This document shows positions 1 through 8,618 of a stretch of 64,000 nt of DNA, piece by piece. This DNA comes from JAKFWI01 sp031398975 (GTDB lineage Bacteria; Pseudomonadota; Alphaproteobacteria; Caulobacterales; Aquidulcibacteraceae): NCBI GenBank assembly GCA_031398975.1, contig JANNOI010000054.1:17025-81024 (forward strand). The letters run 5' to 3'. A program made the translations under genes and the position numbers. Each line of letters opens with the position of its first letter. Positions within the stretch are counted from its first letter, which is position 1. The notes beneath the pieces were generated by a model. That model saw only the letters and a list, made by a program, of their open reading frames with translations. It had not been told where the DNA came from and ran no database searches.

Positions 1-366
1 CGTGCTGTCAAGGCCCCAGCCGTGCGTGAACAGAAGCGTCGGCCCGTCGGCGGGCCCGTGGTCTTCGACATAGAGTGAGGCGCCGGTTGGGCTTGCGATC
101 ATGGTCCCGGTGCGGGGGGAGGGCTTGTAGGGCGTAGGGTCGGGCCGGGCGAGCAGCGGCGTCACCAAGAACCGTCCGAATGCGGAGAATGCGAGCAGCG
201 CGATCGCGCTCCACAGGCGCCAGTCCTCGTGGACCCGCGCGAGATCGCCCGCGTCGGTGCGGAAAACATCGCCCTCATACCAACTCCACAAGAGATAGCC
301 GCCAAGCGCCAGCACGGCCAGGGACGCCAGTCCAAACAGCAGGCGAAGGATGAAGATCGCGGGCAT
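1..366 (-). CDS. Alpha/beta hydrolase, N-terminal part (cut by window edge)
   Basis: Only the first 122 codons lie in the window. The rest runs off the left end. The start ATG (364-366) has a GGAGG-type ribosome site about 9 bases upstream. Residues 3-25 form a hydrophobic membrane segment, and a second one follows around residues 50-65, so the enzyme is probably membrane-anchored by its N-terminus. The last visible residues contain a short strand followed by HGWG, which matches the HGxG oxyanion-hole motif of alpha/beta hydrolases. The catalytic nucleophile, acid and His would lie outside the window. The substrate cannot be inferred. It is the first gene of the minus-strand run to the right, about 100 bases downstream of the bd-oxidase cluster. 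Confidence 0.75.
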   Translation of the reverse strand, partial: MPAIFILRLLFGLASLAVLALGGYLLWSWYEGDVFRTDAGDLARVHEDWRLWSAIALLAFSAFGRFLVTPLLARPDPTPYKPSPRTGTMIASPTGASLYVEDHGPADGPTLLFTHGWGLDST

Positions 367-466
367 TGGGAAGGCCTCCGGGCGGGCGAGCGGCCGCGAG
401 CAGAAACCAATTCGTCCCGGGGCCTGTTCCGCCCGCATGCCCCGCCGCCGGGGGCGTGGCCCGGCG

Positions 467-613
467 CTACAGGATCAGCGCGCGCAGGGCGTAGGCGGCC
501 GCGGCGGTGGCGAGCAGGCCCGCGAGCCAGAGCCCCGCGAACCAGAGCAGACGGCGTCGCAGCGGCGGGGGCGGGGCCCCCTCGCCGGGCGGGCCCTCAA
601 TGATCGGCGCCAT
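467..613 (-). CDS. DUF2474-type small bd-oxidase accessory protein (CydX-like)
   Basis: A 48-residue reading frame starts at an ATG inside the last codons of cydB (17 bp overlap) in a different frame and ends at TAG 467-469. It has a Pro/Gly-rich N-terminus, then RRRLLW, then one transmembrane helix of about 22 residues rich in Leu, Ala and Gly (about residues 22-44). Arg-Arg just before Leu-Trp followed by a single helix is the usual pattern of DUF2474 proteins, which are encoded right after cydAB/cioAB and behave as small oxidase subunits like CydX. The function is inferred from size, topology and position. The overlap suggests translational coupling to cydB. Confidence 0.7.
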   Translation of the reverse strand: MAPIIEGPPGEGAPPPPLRRRLLWFAGLWLAGLLATAAAAYALRALIL

Positions 614-1622
614 CGGGGTTCACCTTCGCGCGGAACAGCCAATAGGAATAGGCGGTGTAGGACAGGATCAGCGGCAGCAGAACCACCGCGCCCGCAAGCA
701 GCAGCGCGAGCGCATTGTCGGCGGCGGCGGCCTGATGCGGCGTCAGCGCGAACGGCACGATATAGGGCCAAAGGCTCACGGCGAGCCCGCCATAGCCGGC
801 CGCGAAGAGGCCCACGGCGAGCGCATACGGCAGCGGCCCACGGGCCGTGGGCGCGCGCACCACGATTGCGACAGCGCAGGCCGCTGCCGCCAGGGGTAAG
901 GGCGCCACGCGCAGGAATTGACCCCAATCCACCCGGTTCAGCGAGACGCCCCAGCGCGCCGTTACGATCGGGTCGACCGCCAAAGTCGCCACGCTCACGC
1001 ACGCCATCGCGCCCGCGGCCGCAACGGCGAGCCGGCGCGACCAGAGCCGCGCGCGCGCGAGGAGCGGGCCTTCGAGCTTGAACACGAGCCACGTCGCGCC
1101 CAGGAGCGCATAGCCGATCGCCAGCGACGCCATGACGAGCAGCGTGAACGGGCTCGCCCAGTCGAACTGGCCGCCGGCGAACGCGCCGTCGGCCACCTCC
1201 ACGCCCTGGATGAAGCCGCCGAGGATCGCGCCTTGCGCCAGCGCCGCCGTGAGCGAGCCGCCGAAGAACGCCGCCGTCCAGAATTTCTTGCCGCGGCCGC
1301 GCCCGTGATGGCGGAACTCGAAGGCGACGCCGCGGAAGATCAGCGCCGTCAGCATCACGCCCACGGGCAGGTAGAAGGCGGGCATGATCACCGAATAGGC
1401 CAGCGGAAACGCCGCCAGGAGCCCGCCCCCGCCCAGGACGAGCCAGGTCTCGTTCCCGTCCCAGACCGGCGCGATCGCGGCGACCATCTGGTCCCGCTCG
1501 CGCGCGCCGCGGGCGAAGGGAAAGAGGATGCCGACGCCGAGGTCGAACCCGTCCAGCGCCACATACAAAAACACCGCCAGCGCCAGCAGGAACGCCCAGG
1601 CGGTGGGAAGATCGAGCGTCAT
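597..1622 (-). CDS. cydB: Cytochrome bd-type (cyanide-insensitive) ubiquinol oxidase subunit II
   Basis: This 341-residue polytopic membrane protein matches the CydB/CioB family. The N-terminus has the family motif LDGFDLGVGILFPF (around residues 23-36). It is followed by APVWDGNETWLVLGG (around residues 51-65), a conserved CydB signature. Many hydrophobic helices follow, and the C-terminus carries SYTAYSYWLFRAKV. Subunit II pairs with CydA to form the quinol oxidase in the inner membrane, reducing O2 to water without proton pumping. The start ATG overlaps the cydA stop (ATGA), so the two subunits are translationally coupled. The 3' end overlaps the small DUF2474 gene. Confidence 0.96.
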   Translation of the reverse strand: MTLDLPTAWAFLLALAVFLYVALDGFDLGVGILFPFARGARERDQMVAAIAPVWDGNETWLVLGGGGLLAAFPLAYSVIMPAFYLPVGVMLTALIFRGVAFEFRHHGRGRGKKFWTAAFFGGSLTAALAQGAILGGFIQGVEVADGAFAGGQFDWASPFTLLVMASLAIGYALLGATWLVFKLEGPLLARARLWSRRLAVAAAGAMACVSVATLAVDPIVTARWGVSLNRVDWGQFLRVAPLPLAAAACAVAIVVRAPTARGPLPYALAVGLFAAGYGGLAVSLWPYIVPFALTPHQAAAADNALALLLAGAVVLLPLILSYTAYSYWLFRAKVNPDGADH

Positions 1623-3013
1623 GGGCGCTCCGCAGCGGGCCCCACGCCCGCGGATAGGGGGGTCCCGGGCATCTCCGTCGGTGGCGGCGGCGCCTGCTCC
1701 TCCGGCTCGGGCCCGCGCGCGATCAGGCGCAGGATGTAGAGCGCGCCGGCGCTGAACACGACGGCGTAGACGACCATGAACACGAGCAGCGACGTCGCCA
1801 CCTGGCCCGCCGCGATCGGGGAGACGGCGTCGGCCGTGCGCATCACCCCGTAAACCACGTAGGGTTGGCGCCCGGTTTCGGCCGCGATCCAGCCCGCCAG
1901 CACGGCGATGAAGCCCGAAGGCCCCGCGGCCACCAGCGCGCGGTGATAGAGCCTTGCGGCGTCAAGCCGGCCCATCGCCCAGAGCGCGCCGCCCCAAAGC
2001 CCCAGACCCAGCATGATCAGCCCCAAGCCCACCATCACCCGAAACGCCCAGAAGACGATGAAAACGGGCGGGCGATCCTCGGGGCGGAACTGGTCAAGCC
2101 CGGGCAGCTCCTCCTCTGGGCCCACGCCGAAGATCAGGCTGCCCGCGCCGGGGACGGCGAGTTCGAAATGGTTCTTCTCGGCCTTCCGATCGGGGGCGGC
2201 GAAGAGGATGGTGGGCTGGCTGGCTTGCGTTTTCCACCAGCCTTCCATGGCGGCGATCTTGGCGGGCTGATGCTCGAGCGCGACCGCGCCGCTCTCGTGG
2301 CCCACGATCACCTGCAGCGGCGTGACCAGCGCCATCATCGCCACCGCCATGCGCAGCGCGATGCGGTTCTCCGGCGTTTTTTTGCCCTTCAGGAGCTGGT
2401 AGGCGCACGCCGCCGCCACCACCATCGCCGTCGTCAAATAGGCGGCGAGCACCATGTGCGCGAAGCGCGTAGGAAAGGAGGGGTTGAAGATCACCTGCAT
2501 GTAATCGGTGGCGATGAGACGCCCGTCCGGGCCCACCGCGAAGCCCTGCGGCGTCTGCATCCAGGAATTGGCCGCAAGGATCCAGAAGGCCGAGATCAGC
2601 GTGCCCACCGCCACGATCGTGGTGGCGGCGAAGTGCAGGCCCGGCCCCACGCGGCGCCAGCCGAACAGCATCACGCCCAGGAACGAGGCTTCGAGGAAAA
2701 ACGCCGTCAGGACCTCATAGCCCATCAGCGGGCCGATCACGCTGCCGACATGGGCGGAGAAGACGCTCCAATTGGTGCCGAACTGGTAGCTCATCACCAC
2801 CCCCGACACGACGCCCATGCCGAAGGAGAGCGCGAAGATCTTCACCCAGAAGAGATAGAGCGTCTTGAACGCCTCCCGCCGGGTGCGCAGCCACGCGCCT
2901 TCGAGCACGGCCAGAAAGCTCGCGAGGCCGATGGTGAAGGCCGGGAAGATGATGTGGAAGCCGATCGTGAACGCGAATTGGATCCGCGACAGCAGCACTG
3001 CATCCCAGTCCAT
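1619..3013 (-). CDS. cydA: Cytochrome bd-type (cyanide-insensitive) ubiquinol oxidase subunit I
   Basis: This 464-residue protein is CydA/CioA, the heme-bearing quinol-oxidising subunit. The N-terminal segment SRIQFAFTIGFHIIFP carries the axial heme histidine (His20). The quinol-binding region has GHESGAVALEHQPAK followed by AAMEG, and GRQPY lies near the C-terminal helices. The loop after the quinol motif is short, as in the CIO subfamily, rather than the long E. coli Q-loop. A GTG directly precedes the ATG. AAGGAG lies 6 bases before the GTG and 9 before the ATG, so either could be the start. It leads the cydA-cydB-DUF2474 operon. This oxidase type usually supports growth at low O2 or with respiratory inhibitors. 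Confidence 0.95.
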   Translation of the reverse strand: MDWDAVLLSRIQFAFTIGFHIIFPAFTIGLASFLAVLEGAWLRTRREAFKTLYLFWVKIFALSFGMGVVSGVVMSYQFGTNWSVFSAHVGSVIGPLMGYEVLTAFFLEASFLGVMLFGWRRVGPGLHFAATTIVAVGTLISAFWILAANSWMQTPQGFAVGPDGRLIATDYMQVIFNPSFPTRFAHMVLAAYLTTAMVVAAACAYQLLKGKKTPENRIALRMAVAMMALVTPLQVIVGHESGAVALEHQPAKIAAMEGWWKTQASQPTILFAAPDRKAEKNHFELAVPGAGSLIFGVGPEEELPGLDQFRPEDRPPVFIVFWAFRVMVGLGLIMLGLGLWGGALWAMGRLDAARLYHRALVAAGPSGFIAVLAGWIAAETGRQPYVVYGVMRTADAVSPIAAGQVATSLLVFMVVYAVVFSAGALYILRLIARGPEPEEQAPPPPTEMPGTPLSAGVGPAAERP

Positions 3014-3160
3014 CACCGCCGTCTCCTTGACTTGCGTTTCTTACATGAGGCGGGGGCGGCCCCGCGCCTATGCGGCGGCCACGCGCGCGCCGGTTGGCCG
3101 CAGCGCTTGCGGGCGGCGATGGGAGAACCGACATCCAGGGCGGCAAGTTCGGAGGCGCGG

Positions 3161-3655
3161 ATGGTGAGGAAATGGGCGGCGATCCCGGCGGCGCTGGCGC
3201 TCGTTTCGGCGTGTGGGCCTGCGCCGGAGGACCCAGGCGCCAGCGCTTCGGCGCCGGCCTGGTTCAAGGAGCGCGCCGCCACCTTGCCGGACTGGGTCGA
3301 GATCGCGCGCACCCGGGATGGGGGGGAGGTATTCTTCAATCCCAAAACCATCACCCGCGACGCGGGCGCCGCCAGCGCAGACATCTGGGTGCAGATCCGC
3401 CACGGCGCGCCCCAGACCTATGTCTCCGAGGACACGACCACCCGCAGCGAGACCTCTTATACGGTAGAGCGCTTCCAGTACCGGTTCCGCTGTGCGCAAG
3501 GCACGTTCGCGCTGGTGGAGCGCCAGATCATGTCGAGCGGGGAGGGGGTTGCGGAGCGGTTCGCGACCCCGCCCGCGGCGGAAACCGATTGGCGCCCGAT
3601 CGCGGCGGGGGGGCCTGCGGCCCTTGTCCAGCCCACGGCCTGCCGGGCGCAATAG
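3161..3655 (+). CDS. Lipoprotein with surface-adhesin E-like domain
   Basis: A 164-residue protein. The N-terminus MVRKWAAIPAALALVSAC is a lipoprotein signal peptide with a lipobox ending at Cys18, so the mature protein should be lipid-anchored. The mature part has a WVEIARTRDGGEVFFNPKT stretch followed by ADIWVQIRHG and a Tyr/Arg-rich beta region. This resembles the small beta-domain of surface-adhesin protein E-like families, in which a reporting sequence of 'residue-storage-dependent strain, then W-hydrophobic' recurs. The family assignment is tentative. It is divergent from cydA (147 bp apart) and ends 7 bp from a convergent gene. No partner is evident. Confidence 0.65.
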   Translation: MVRKWAAIPAALALVSACGPAPEDPGASASAPAWFKERAATLPDWVEIARTRDGGEVFFNPKTITRDAGAASADIWVQIRHGAPQTYVSEDTTTRSETSYTVERFQYRFRCAQGTFALVERQIMSSGEGVAERFATPPAAETDWRPIAAGGPAALVQPTACRAQ

Positions 3656-3662
3656 TCGCGGC

Positions 3663-4109
3663 TCACCGGCTCTGTTGCACCATCACATTGGCCAGCAGCA
3701 CCCGGGCCCCGGGCTCCGCCAAGGCGCGGTCGGTCGCGGCCTGCAGCGTCCGCGCGATCTTGTCCGCGTCGGGGGCTGCGCCGACGTGGAAGCGCGTGCT
3801 GGCGTAGTCGGCGAGCGCGGTCCGCAGGGCGTCGGTGAGGCGCGGCTGCATCCGCTCGACCCGGGCGCGCAGCTTCGCATCGGGCACGTCGAAGCCCACG
3901 TCCACCACCAGCAATCCCGCGAAGCGATAGCCGCTCGTGAGGGGCGCAGAAAGGGTGGGCGCCGGCACGTAGGCCGGCGAGGAGGTCAGGCGCCGCTGCC
4001 CGCGCGGCTCCGGCGCGCTCTTCCCGCCGGCGGCCAGGGCGTCTGCGCCGCTGAAGGCCAGGCACGAAGCGGCGGCGATCGTCATGACGCAGGCGCGGGC
4101 GTGGAGCAT
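3663..4109 (-). CDS. Exported protein with FliL-like C-terminal pattern
   Basis: A 148-residue protein with a cleavable-looking signal peptide (residues 1-27, ending near ADALA). The mature part has a Pro-rich linker, then a strand GLLVVDVGFDV, a helix with LRARVERMQPRLTDALR, a further amphipathic helix and a terminal strand VLLANVMVQQ. Strand, long helix with paired Arg/Leu, and an edge strand ending in VxQ is the arrangement of the FliL C-terminal domain. The resemblance is weak, and no flagellar genes are nearby. It lies 45 bp downstream of the DUF2167 gene on the same strand. I would call it a conserved exported protein of unknown role. Confidence 0.55.
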   Translation of the reverse strand: MLHARACVMTIAAASCLAFSGADALAAGGKSAPEPRGQRRLTSSPAYVPAPTLSAPLTSGYRFAGLLVVDVGFDVPDAKLRARVERMQPRLTDALRTALADYASTRFHVGAAPDADKIARTLQAATDRALAEPGARVLLANVMVQQSR

Positions 4110-4154
4110 GGCCGGAGCTTGCGCCCGCGCGCCTAAAAGAGCGTGAACGCCCCC

Positions 4155-5108
4155 TCAGAGCGCGTCGCGCAATTCCCGGTTGAAGCTCACATAAGGCAGG
4201 CACGCGGCCGCCACCATCGCGAAGGCGAGCCACTGGAACCAGGGCGCGAGCGCGTCGCTGGAGAGGATCCCCGAGGGTGAGGCCGCAGCGCGCTGCTTAA
4301 GCGCCGGTCGCGCGCCCGGGCTTGCCTCGGCGTCGATCACAGGCGCGGGCGCGGCGGCGGGGCCGGCTTTGCGCTGGCCGGCGATCAGGCCCGGCAGATC
4401 GTAGGCGGAGACGCGGTCGGCGCTGGGATCGAAGTCCTGGTAGCGGCTGCCTTCGGTGAAGGCGAGCATGGCGAGCACTTTGGGCGCCTGTTTGCGCAGG
4501 GTTTCGAGGTCGCTAGTGCGCCCCGCGCCCGTCAGCCCCGCCGCGCCGAACCGGCCCAGCAGGCGCTGCTCGTAGCGCAGATCGGCCGCACTCTCGGTTT
4601 CGGCCCAGGTAAGCGCCTTGCCCTTCTGGTCGTAGGCGGGGGTGACCGCAAACCCGGTGAGGCTTTTGCCCTGCGCGGCGCGCGCGGCCTGCACTTCGCC
4701 GAAAAACGCGATCGAGCCGATCCGGTCCGCCCCCCGCTCCGGCACGCGCCCGATCTCCTCATACCCGATCGTGAACGCCCAGGTCGCGTCCGCGCCGCTT
4801 AGGGCCACCCCGCCCAGCACCTCCCCGGGGGGCGGCGCCGCGCCAAGGCTTTTGAGGCGGGCGGGGACCTCCTTTGCGGGTATGAATGCGTAGCCCTGGG
4901 TGAGCGACAGCAGAATCTGCCCGCCCTTCAGGGGGATTTCCTCGGTAACTCCCTTGGCGGCTTTGATTTCGGCGGGCGTCATGCGGGTGGCGGCGCCGTC
5001 GGCGAAGGCGGTGTCCTCCTGGCCCAGCCAATACCCTGCGAGGGTGGTCGCGCCCGCCGCCGCCAGCAGCGCAAGCCCCGCCAACGCCGCCCTTAAGCCG
5101 CCTGTCAT
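4155..5108 (-). CDS. DUF2167 family membrane-anchored protein
   Basis: A 317-residue protein. I chose the ATG at 5106-5108 because GGAGGGG lies 6 bases upstream. An ATG-like extension of 23 codons exists but has no ribosome site. A hydrophobic segment at residues 6-24 acts as signal or anchor. The body has KGGQILLSLTQGYAFIPA, then a loop with LGGVALSGADATWAFTIGY and an alternating strand/loop pattern, which matches DUF2167. A second transmembrane helix lies close to the C-terminus (around residues 291-309). The function is unknown. It sits between pyrF and a small exported-protein gene, 126 bp downstream of pyrF, and a GCGGGC/GCCCGC hairpin precedes its ribosome site. Confidence 0.75.
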   Translation of the reverse strand: MTGGLRAALAGLALLAAAGATTLAGYWLGQEDTAFADGAATRMTPAEIKAAKGVTEEIPLKGGQILLSLTQGYAFIPAKEVPARLKSLGAAPPPGEVLGGVALSGADATWAFTIGYEEIGRVPERGADRIGSIAFFGEVQAARAAQGKSLTGFAVTPAYDQKGKALTWAETESAADLRYEQRLLGRFGAAGLTGAGRTSDLETLRKQAPKVLAMLAFTEGSRYQDFDPSADRVSAYDLPGLIAGQRKAGPAAAPAPVIDAEASPGARPALKQRAAASPSGILSSDALAPWFQWLAFAMVAAACLPYVSFNRELRDAL

Positions 5109-5234
5109 CCGTCCCCTCCGCACGCCGAGCGGGCGGGCTTTAGCCCGCCGCCGTCCCACAAGGGTCATCTTAACCATAAATCAACGAAAGTCCCACGCGC
5201 CGGCTCAGCGCCGGCCCGGCTTTCGCAGCGCGCT

Positions 5235-6131
5235 TTACCCCGCGCAGGCCCGGCGCAAATCCTCGGCGGCGTCTGTCAGGGCGGCGCGCACGAGGGCGCG
5301 CCAGGGCGCCAGGGCGCCCGCCCGCTCCGCGCCCGGGGGGTAAAGGACCGAGCGCCCACTATTGACGAACCCGCCTTCCAGGCCCCGCGGCCCCCGCGCG
5401 AAGCCGGCGACAGCCGCGTCCGCGCTTGCGCCCTGCGCGCCATAGCCCGGGACCAGGAACAGCGCGTGGGGCAGGATCGCGCGCAGCCGGCGGGCTTCTT
5501 CCGGATAGGTCGCTCCCGCCACCGCCATCAGGCCGGACCATCCCGACGCGCCCATCAGGGCAGGCTCCAGCGTCGCCGCCATCTCCCCCACCCGCTCCCA
5601 GAGCGGGCGGCCCTCCACCGGCAGGTCCTGCAGATCGCGCGCGCCGGGATTGGAGGTGCGCACTAGCAGGGCCACGCCCTTGGCGTAGGCTTGCGCGGCG
5701 ACGATGAAGGGCTGCAGCGAGTCGAGGCCCAGATAGGGGCTCACCGTCACGGCGTCGGCGTCGAAGCCTGGGGGCGGGCCGAGCGCGGCGCGGGCGTACC
5801 CCTCGGCGGTGGAGGCGATATCGCCGCGCTTGGCGTCCAGGATCACGATCAGGCCCTGGTCTCGCGCCTGCGCGCACAGCCGCTCCGCGGCCGCAACGCC
5901 CTGGGCGCCATAGGGCTCGAAGAGGCCCAATTGAAGCTTCACCGCGCTCGCCGCCTCGCCCGCCAGCGCGACGATCTCGCCGATGAACCGCTCGACCGCG
6001 CCCGGATCGGCGCGCGCGTTCCCGAACAGGGCGGGAATCCGGTCCGGAAACGGATCGAGGCCCACGCAGAGCGGGGAGCCTTTCGCGCGCAGCGCCGCGA
6101 TCGCGCGGTCCGCGAACGGCGCGGCGCTCAT
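5235..6131 (-). CDS. pyrF: Orotidine 5'-phosphate decarboxylase
   Basis: A 298-residue cytoplasmic enzyme that decarboxylates OMP to UMP, the last step of pyrimidine synthesis. CVGLDPFPDR near residue 22 is the phosphate-side motif. LDAKRGDI at residues 98-105 has the catalytic Asp99-Lys101-Asp104 triad. VRTSNPG and VPGYGAQG follow. The length and the motif order fit the PyrF2 subfamily, which is about 60 residues longer than E. coli PyrF. Its ATG overlaps the stop of the small upstream gene by 4 bases (ATGA), so the two are translationally coupled. Confidence 0.96.
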   Translation of the reverse strand: MSAAPFADRAIAALRAKGSPLCVGLDPFPDRIPALFGNARADPGAVERFIGEIVALAGEAASAVKLQLGLFEPYGAQGVAAAERLCAQARDQGLIVILDAKRGDIASTAEGYARAALGPPPGFDADAVTVSPYLGLDSLQPFIVAAQAYAKGVALLVRTSNPGARDLQDLPVEGRPLWERVGEMAATLEPALMGASGWSGLMAVAGATYPEEARRLRAILPHALFLVPGYGAQGASADAAVAGFARGPRGLEGGFVNSGRSVLYPPGAERAGALAPWRALVRAALTDAAEDLRRACAG

Positions 6132-6418
6132 GGGGCCTGGCCGATGAACAGGGTGAAGGGCGTGCTCGGGCGGTCCTCGTCGCCTAGCATGTACATCTGG
6201 CCGATGGCCACGACCGTGTTCTGCTCGGCGTTCTTCACCACCCCGTTCAGTTCGTACTGGACGTGATCGCGGCGAAAGAGCGCGCGCTCGGCGTACAGGA
6301 AGAAGGCGTGCACCACGTCGTCCGCGGGGCCCGCCATCAGCTCTTCCCGGTCCTCGAATTCATAGGCGCCTTCATTGCCGGTCAGCGAATCCAGCAGGCG
6401 CGCGCGGTACGTGGCCAT
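6128..6418 (-). CDS. Conserved hypothetical small protein coupled to pyrF
   Basis: A 96-residue soluble protein with no signal peptide or membrane segment. Acidic and aromatic residues are spread along it. The middle has DDVVHAFFLYAERALFRRDH, and the C-terminal half has NAEQNTVVAIGQMYM. I do not recognise the family. Its stop overlaps the pyrF start (ATGA), which makes pyrF expression dependent on its translation. That places it in the same transcript, but it says nothing about its biochemical role. Confidence 0.7.
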   Translation of the reverse strand: MATYRARLLDSLTGNEGAYEFEDREELMAGPADDVVHAFFLYAERALFRRDHVQYELNGVVKNAEQNTVVAIGQMYMLGDEDRPSTPFTLFIGQAP

Positions 6419-6461
6419 GGCGTGTGCTCCCCAGGCGGCGGCAGGCGCGGGCAGTATCGCC

Positions 6462-7298
6462 TCAACCGGTCTCGCCCGCTACACACACGACCTGCGCCAC
6501 GGCGAGCTCCCGGCGCAATTTGTCGGCCTCCGGCCCGTAATTGGCGAGCGTGAGCCGGCCCACGCTGTCGCCCTCGGGGGTCACCCCCTCGATCCGCAGC
6601 AATTCGGTGATGGAGGAGGGGGCTGCGGTATAGATGCGCCCGCGGCGCGCGCTTTCGGCCACGGTGACGCCCACCACGCGGCCTTTCGCGTCCAGCACCG
6701 GGCCCCCGCTCATGCCGGCCAGCGTTCCGTGCAGCCCCCCGGTGCGCCCGAGTTCGGCCCAGGCGAGCACCGGCTCCTCCAGATTGTAGCGGCCGCGCGC
6801 GATCAGCTTTTCCCGCCCCATCAGGCGCGAAGCGGCCTCGCCCGGATTGCCCTGGGGATAGCCCATGTGGAAGGCCGATTGGCCGAGCCGGAAGGTGCTT
6901 TCGTCCAGATCGAGCGCGAGGGGGGCGGGGGCGTGCTCGGTGCGCAGCAGCGCGATGTCGGCGAAGCGGGCCACGCGCACGTCCTTGGCCGCGATCGCGG
7001 CGCCGCGGCCCACCACCACGCCCACCCGGGCGCAGGCGTCCACGACATGGCGGGCGGTCAGCCACCAGCCGTCCTCGCGGATCGCAAACGCCGTGCCTAC
7101 CCCAGACGCGACCGGGCCCACCTCCACCAGAACCTCCGGATCGAACGCCGAGGGCGGGGGCAGGAGCGGGCCGACGACCTCGCTTTCGCGACCCGGGGGG
7201 GCGGGCGGGGCGTCGGCGCGCTCATCGGCCCGGAACAGGACGAACAGCACCGCCCCGAGCACGAGGAAATAAAGCAGCCAGTCCGGAAAGCGCGGCAT
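6462..7298 (-). CDS. Membrane-anchored trypsin-like serine protease
   Basis: A 278-residue protein with a single N-terminal transmembrane helix (residues 8-22), a Pro-rich linker, then an S1-type protease domain. The catalytic triad is visible as His84 in LTARHVV, Asp114 in FADIALL and Ser197 in GMSGGP. That is the DegP/HtrA-like layout, but no PDZ domain follows, so it is a short S1 protease rather than a full HtrA. The catalytic domain should face the periplasm. It lies 9 bp downstream of the DUF350 gene on the same strand. The substrate is unknown. Confidence 0.85.
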   Translation of the reverse strand: MPRFPDWLLYFLVLGAVLFVLFRADERADAPPAPPGRESEVVGPLLPPPSAFDPEVLVEVGPVASGVGTAFAIREDGWWLTARHVVDACARVGVVVGRGAAIAAKDVRVARFADIALLRTEHAPAPLALDLDESTFRLGQSAFHMGYPQGNPGEAASRLMGREKLIARGRYNLEEPVLAWAELGRTGGLHGTLAGMSGGPVLDAKGRVVGVTVAESARRGRIYTAAPSSITELLRIEGVTPEGDSVGRLTLANYGPEADKLRRELAVAQVVCVAGETG

Positions 7299-7307
7299 CG
7301 AGCCCTT

Positions 7308-7751
7308 TCAGTTCGCGCGGAACATGTTGAGCGAAGGATCGGCCACCGCGCCGGCCAAAATGAGGCCCACCGCCACCTTGATGCTCATCACCATGATCGC
7401 GGCCGCCACATCTCCCTCGGCGATGCGCACCGGCAGGCCGTGCAGGATCATGTCCGTGATCCGGAACGCGATCAGCTGCAACAACAGAATGACCACCCCC
7501 CAGATCACAAGGTCGATGACGCCAAAGGAATGGGCCAGGCACGCCCCCAGCGGGATAGCCAGCCCCACCACCACCCCCCCGAGCGCCACGGCCGCCGAAG
7601 GGTTGCCTTCGCGAATGAGGTCCAACTCCTTGTGCGGCGTCAAAACGACATATGTCATGAGCGCGACGATGAAGAGGCCGAGCGCCACCCCCAACTGGAT
7701 CAAAAAGTCGTCGAAGCCGGAGATGAACGCTTGAACCGCCGCCAATTCCAT
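7308..7751 (-). CDS. DUF350 family membrane protein
   Basis: A 147-residue integral membrane protein. I took the ATG encoding MELAAVQAF as the start, because an upstream extension of 16 codons is Arg/Pro-rich and unlike the family. Four hydrophobic helices are visible (around residues 14-36, 54-76, 82-103 and 119-140), with GNPSAAVALGGVVVGLAIPLG bridging the first two and the second. This pattern matches DUF350, a family of unknown function often seen with spermidine-synthase-like or stress genes. It lies directly upstream of the membrane-anchored protease, so the two may be one transcription unit. Confidence 0.8.
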   Translation of the reverse strand: MELAAVQAFISGFDDFLIQLGVALGLFIVALMTYVVLTPHKELDLIREGNPSAAVALGGVVVGLAIPLGACLAHSFGVIDLVIWGVVILLLQLIAFRITDMILHGLPVRIAEGDVAAAIMVMSIKVAVGLILAGAVADPSLNMFRAN

Positions 7752-7835
7752 GCCGTCCGCCTCCCGAAAAGAACAAGGCGGCCTAGCTCTTAGTCTCAAT
7801 ACGCGTCAAGCGTCGCCCCACACCGGAGAAGCCTC

Positions 7836-8618
7836 ATGACCGATCGAAAGTCCGCCATCGTCACCGGCTCCACCAGCGGGATCGGCTTGGCGGCCGCCCG
7901 CGCGCTCGCGCAGGCGGGGATGAACGTGATGCTGAACGGCCTGGGCGATGCGGGCGAGATCGAGCGCCAGCGCGCCGCCCTCAGCGCGGAAACGGGCGTG
8001 GACGTGCGGTTTCAGGGCGGGGACCTGACCAAGGCGGCCGACGTCGAGGCGCTGGTGGCGGCCGCGACCGCGGCGTTCGGCAAGGTTGATGTGCTCGTCA
8101 ATAATGCGGGCATCCAGCACGTGGCCCCGATCGAAGAATTTCCTCTGGAAAAGTGGGACGCGATCCTCGCGCTGAACCTTTCCGCCGCTTTCCACGCCAT
8201 CCGCGCCGCCATGGCCGGCATGAAGGCGCGCAAGTACGGCCGCATCATCAATATCGCCTCCGCGCACGGGCTTGTGGCCTCGCCGTTCAAATCGGCCTAT
8301 GTCGCGGCCAAACACGGGGTGGTGGGGCTGACGAAGACGGTGGCGCTGGAGGGGGCGCGCTTCAATGTCCGCTGCAACGCGATCTGCCCCGGCTATGTGC
8401 TGACGCCGCTGGTGGAGAGCCAGATCCCGGACACCATGAAGTCCCGCTCCATGACGCGCGAACAGGTGATCAACGACGTCCTGCTCGCGGCCCAGCCGAC
8501 CAAGGAATTCGTCAAGCCCGAGGATATCGCCGCCTATGTCGTGTTCCTGACCAGCCCGGCGGGGGACCAGATCAACGGCGCGGCGCTCTCCATCGACGGC
8601 GGCTGGGTCGCGGAATAA
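7836..8618 (+). CDS. bdhA: 3-hydroxybutyrate dehydrogenase (classical SDR)
   Basis: A 260-residue NAD(H)-dependent enzyme interconverting 3-hydroxybutyrate and acetoacetate. The Rossmann motif TGSTSGIG (residues 10-17) and NNAG (89-92) are followed by the catalytic Ser142-Tyr155-Lys159. QHVAPIEEFP and the run IASAHGLVASPFKSAYVAAK are typical of BdhA rather than of generic SDRs, and the C-terminus ends SIDGGWVAE. A GGAGAAG ribosome site precedes the ATG. The role is probably in polyhydroxybutyrate or ketone-body use. Its stop overlaps the start of a patatin gene (TAATG), which suggests joint translation. Confidence 0.93.
   Translation: MTDRKSAIVTGSTSGIGLAAARALAQAGMNVMLNGLGDAGEIERQRAALSAETGVDVRFQGGDLTKAADVEALVAAATAAFGKVDVLVNNAGIQHVAPIEEFPLEKWDAILALNLSAAFHAIRAAMAGMKARKYGRIINIASAHGLVASPFKSAYVAAKHGVVGLTKTVALEGARFNVRCNAICPGYVLTPLVESQIPDTMKSRSMTREQVINDVLLAAQPTKEFVKPEDIAAYVVFLTSPAGDQINGAALSIDGGWVAE

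Noticed and set aside
1865..3655. Very long plus-strand open frame opposite cydA
   Set aside because: His/Arg-rich antisense shadow of cydA. Only its last part, from 3161, is a real gene (lipoprotein signal and ribosome context).
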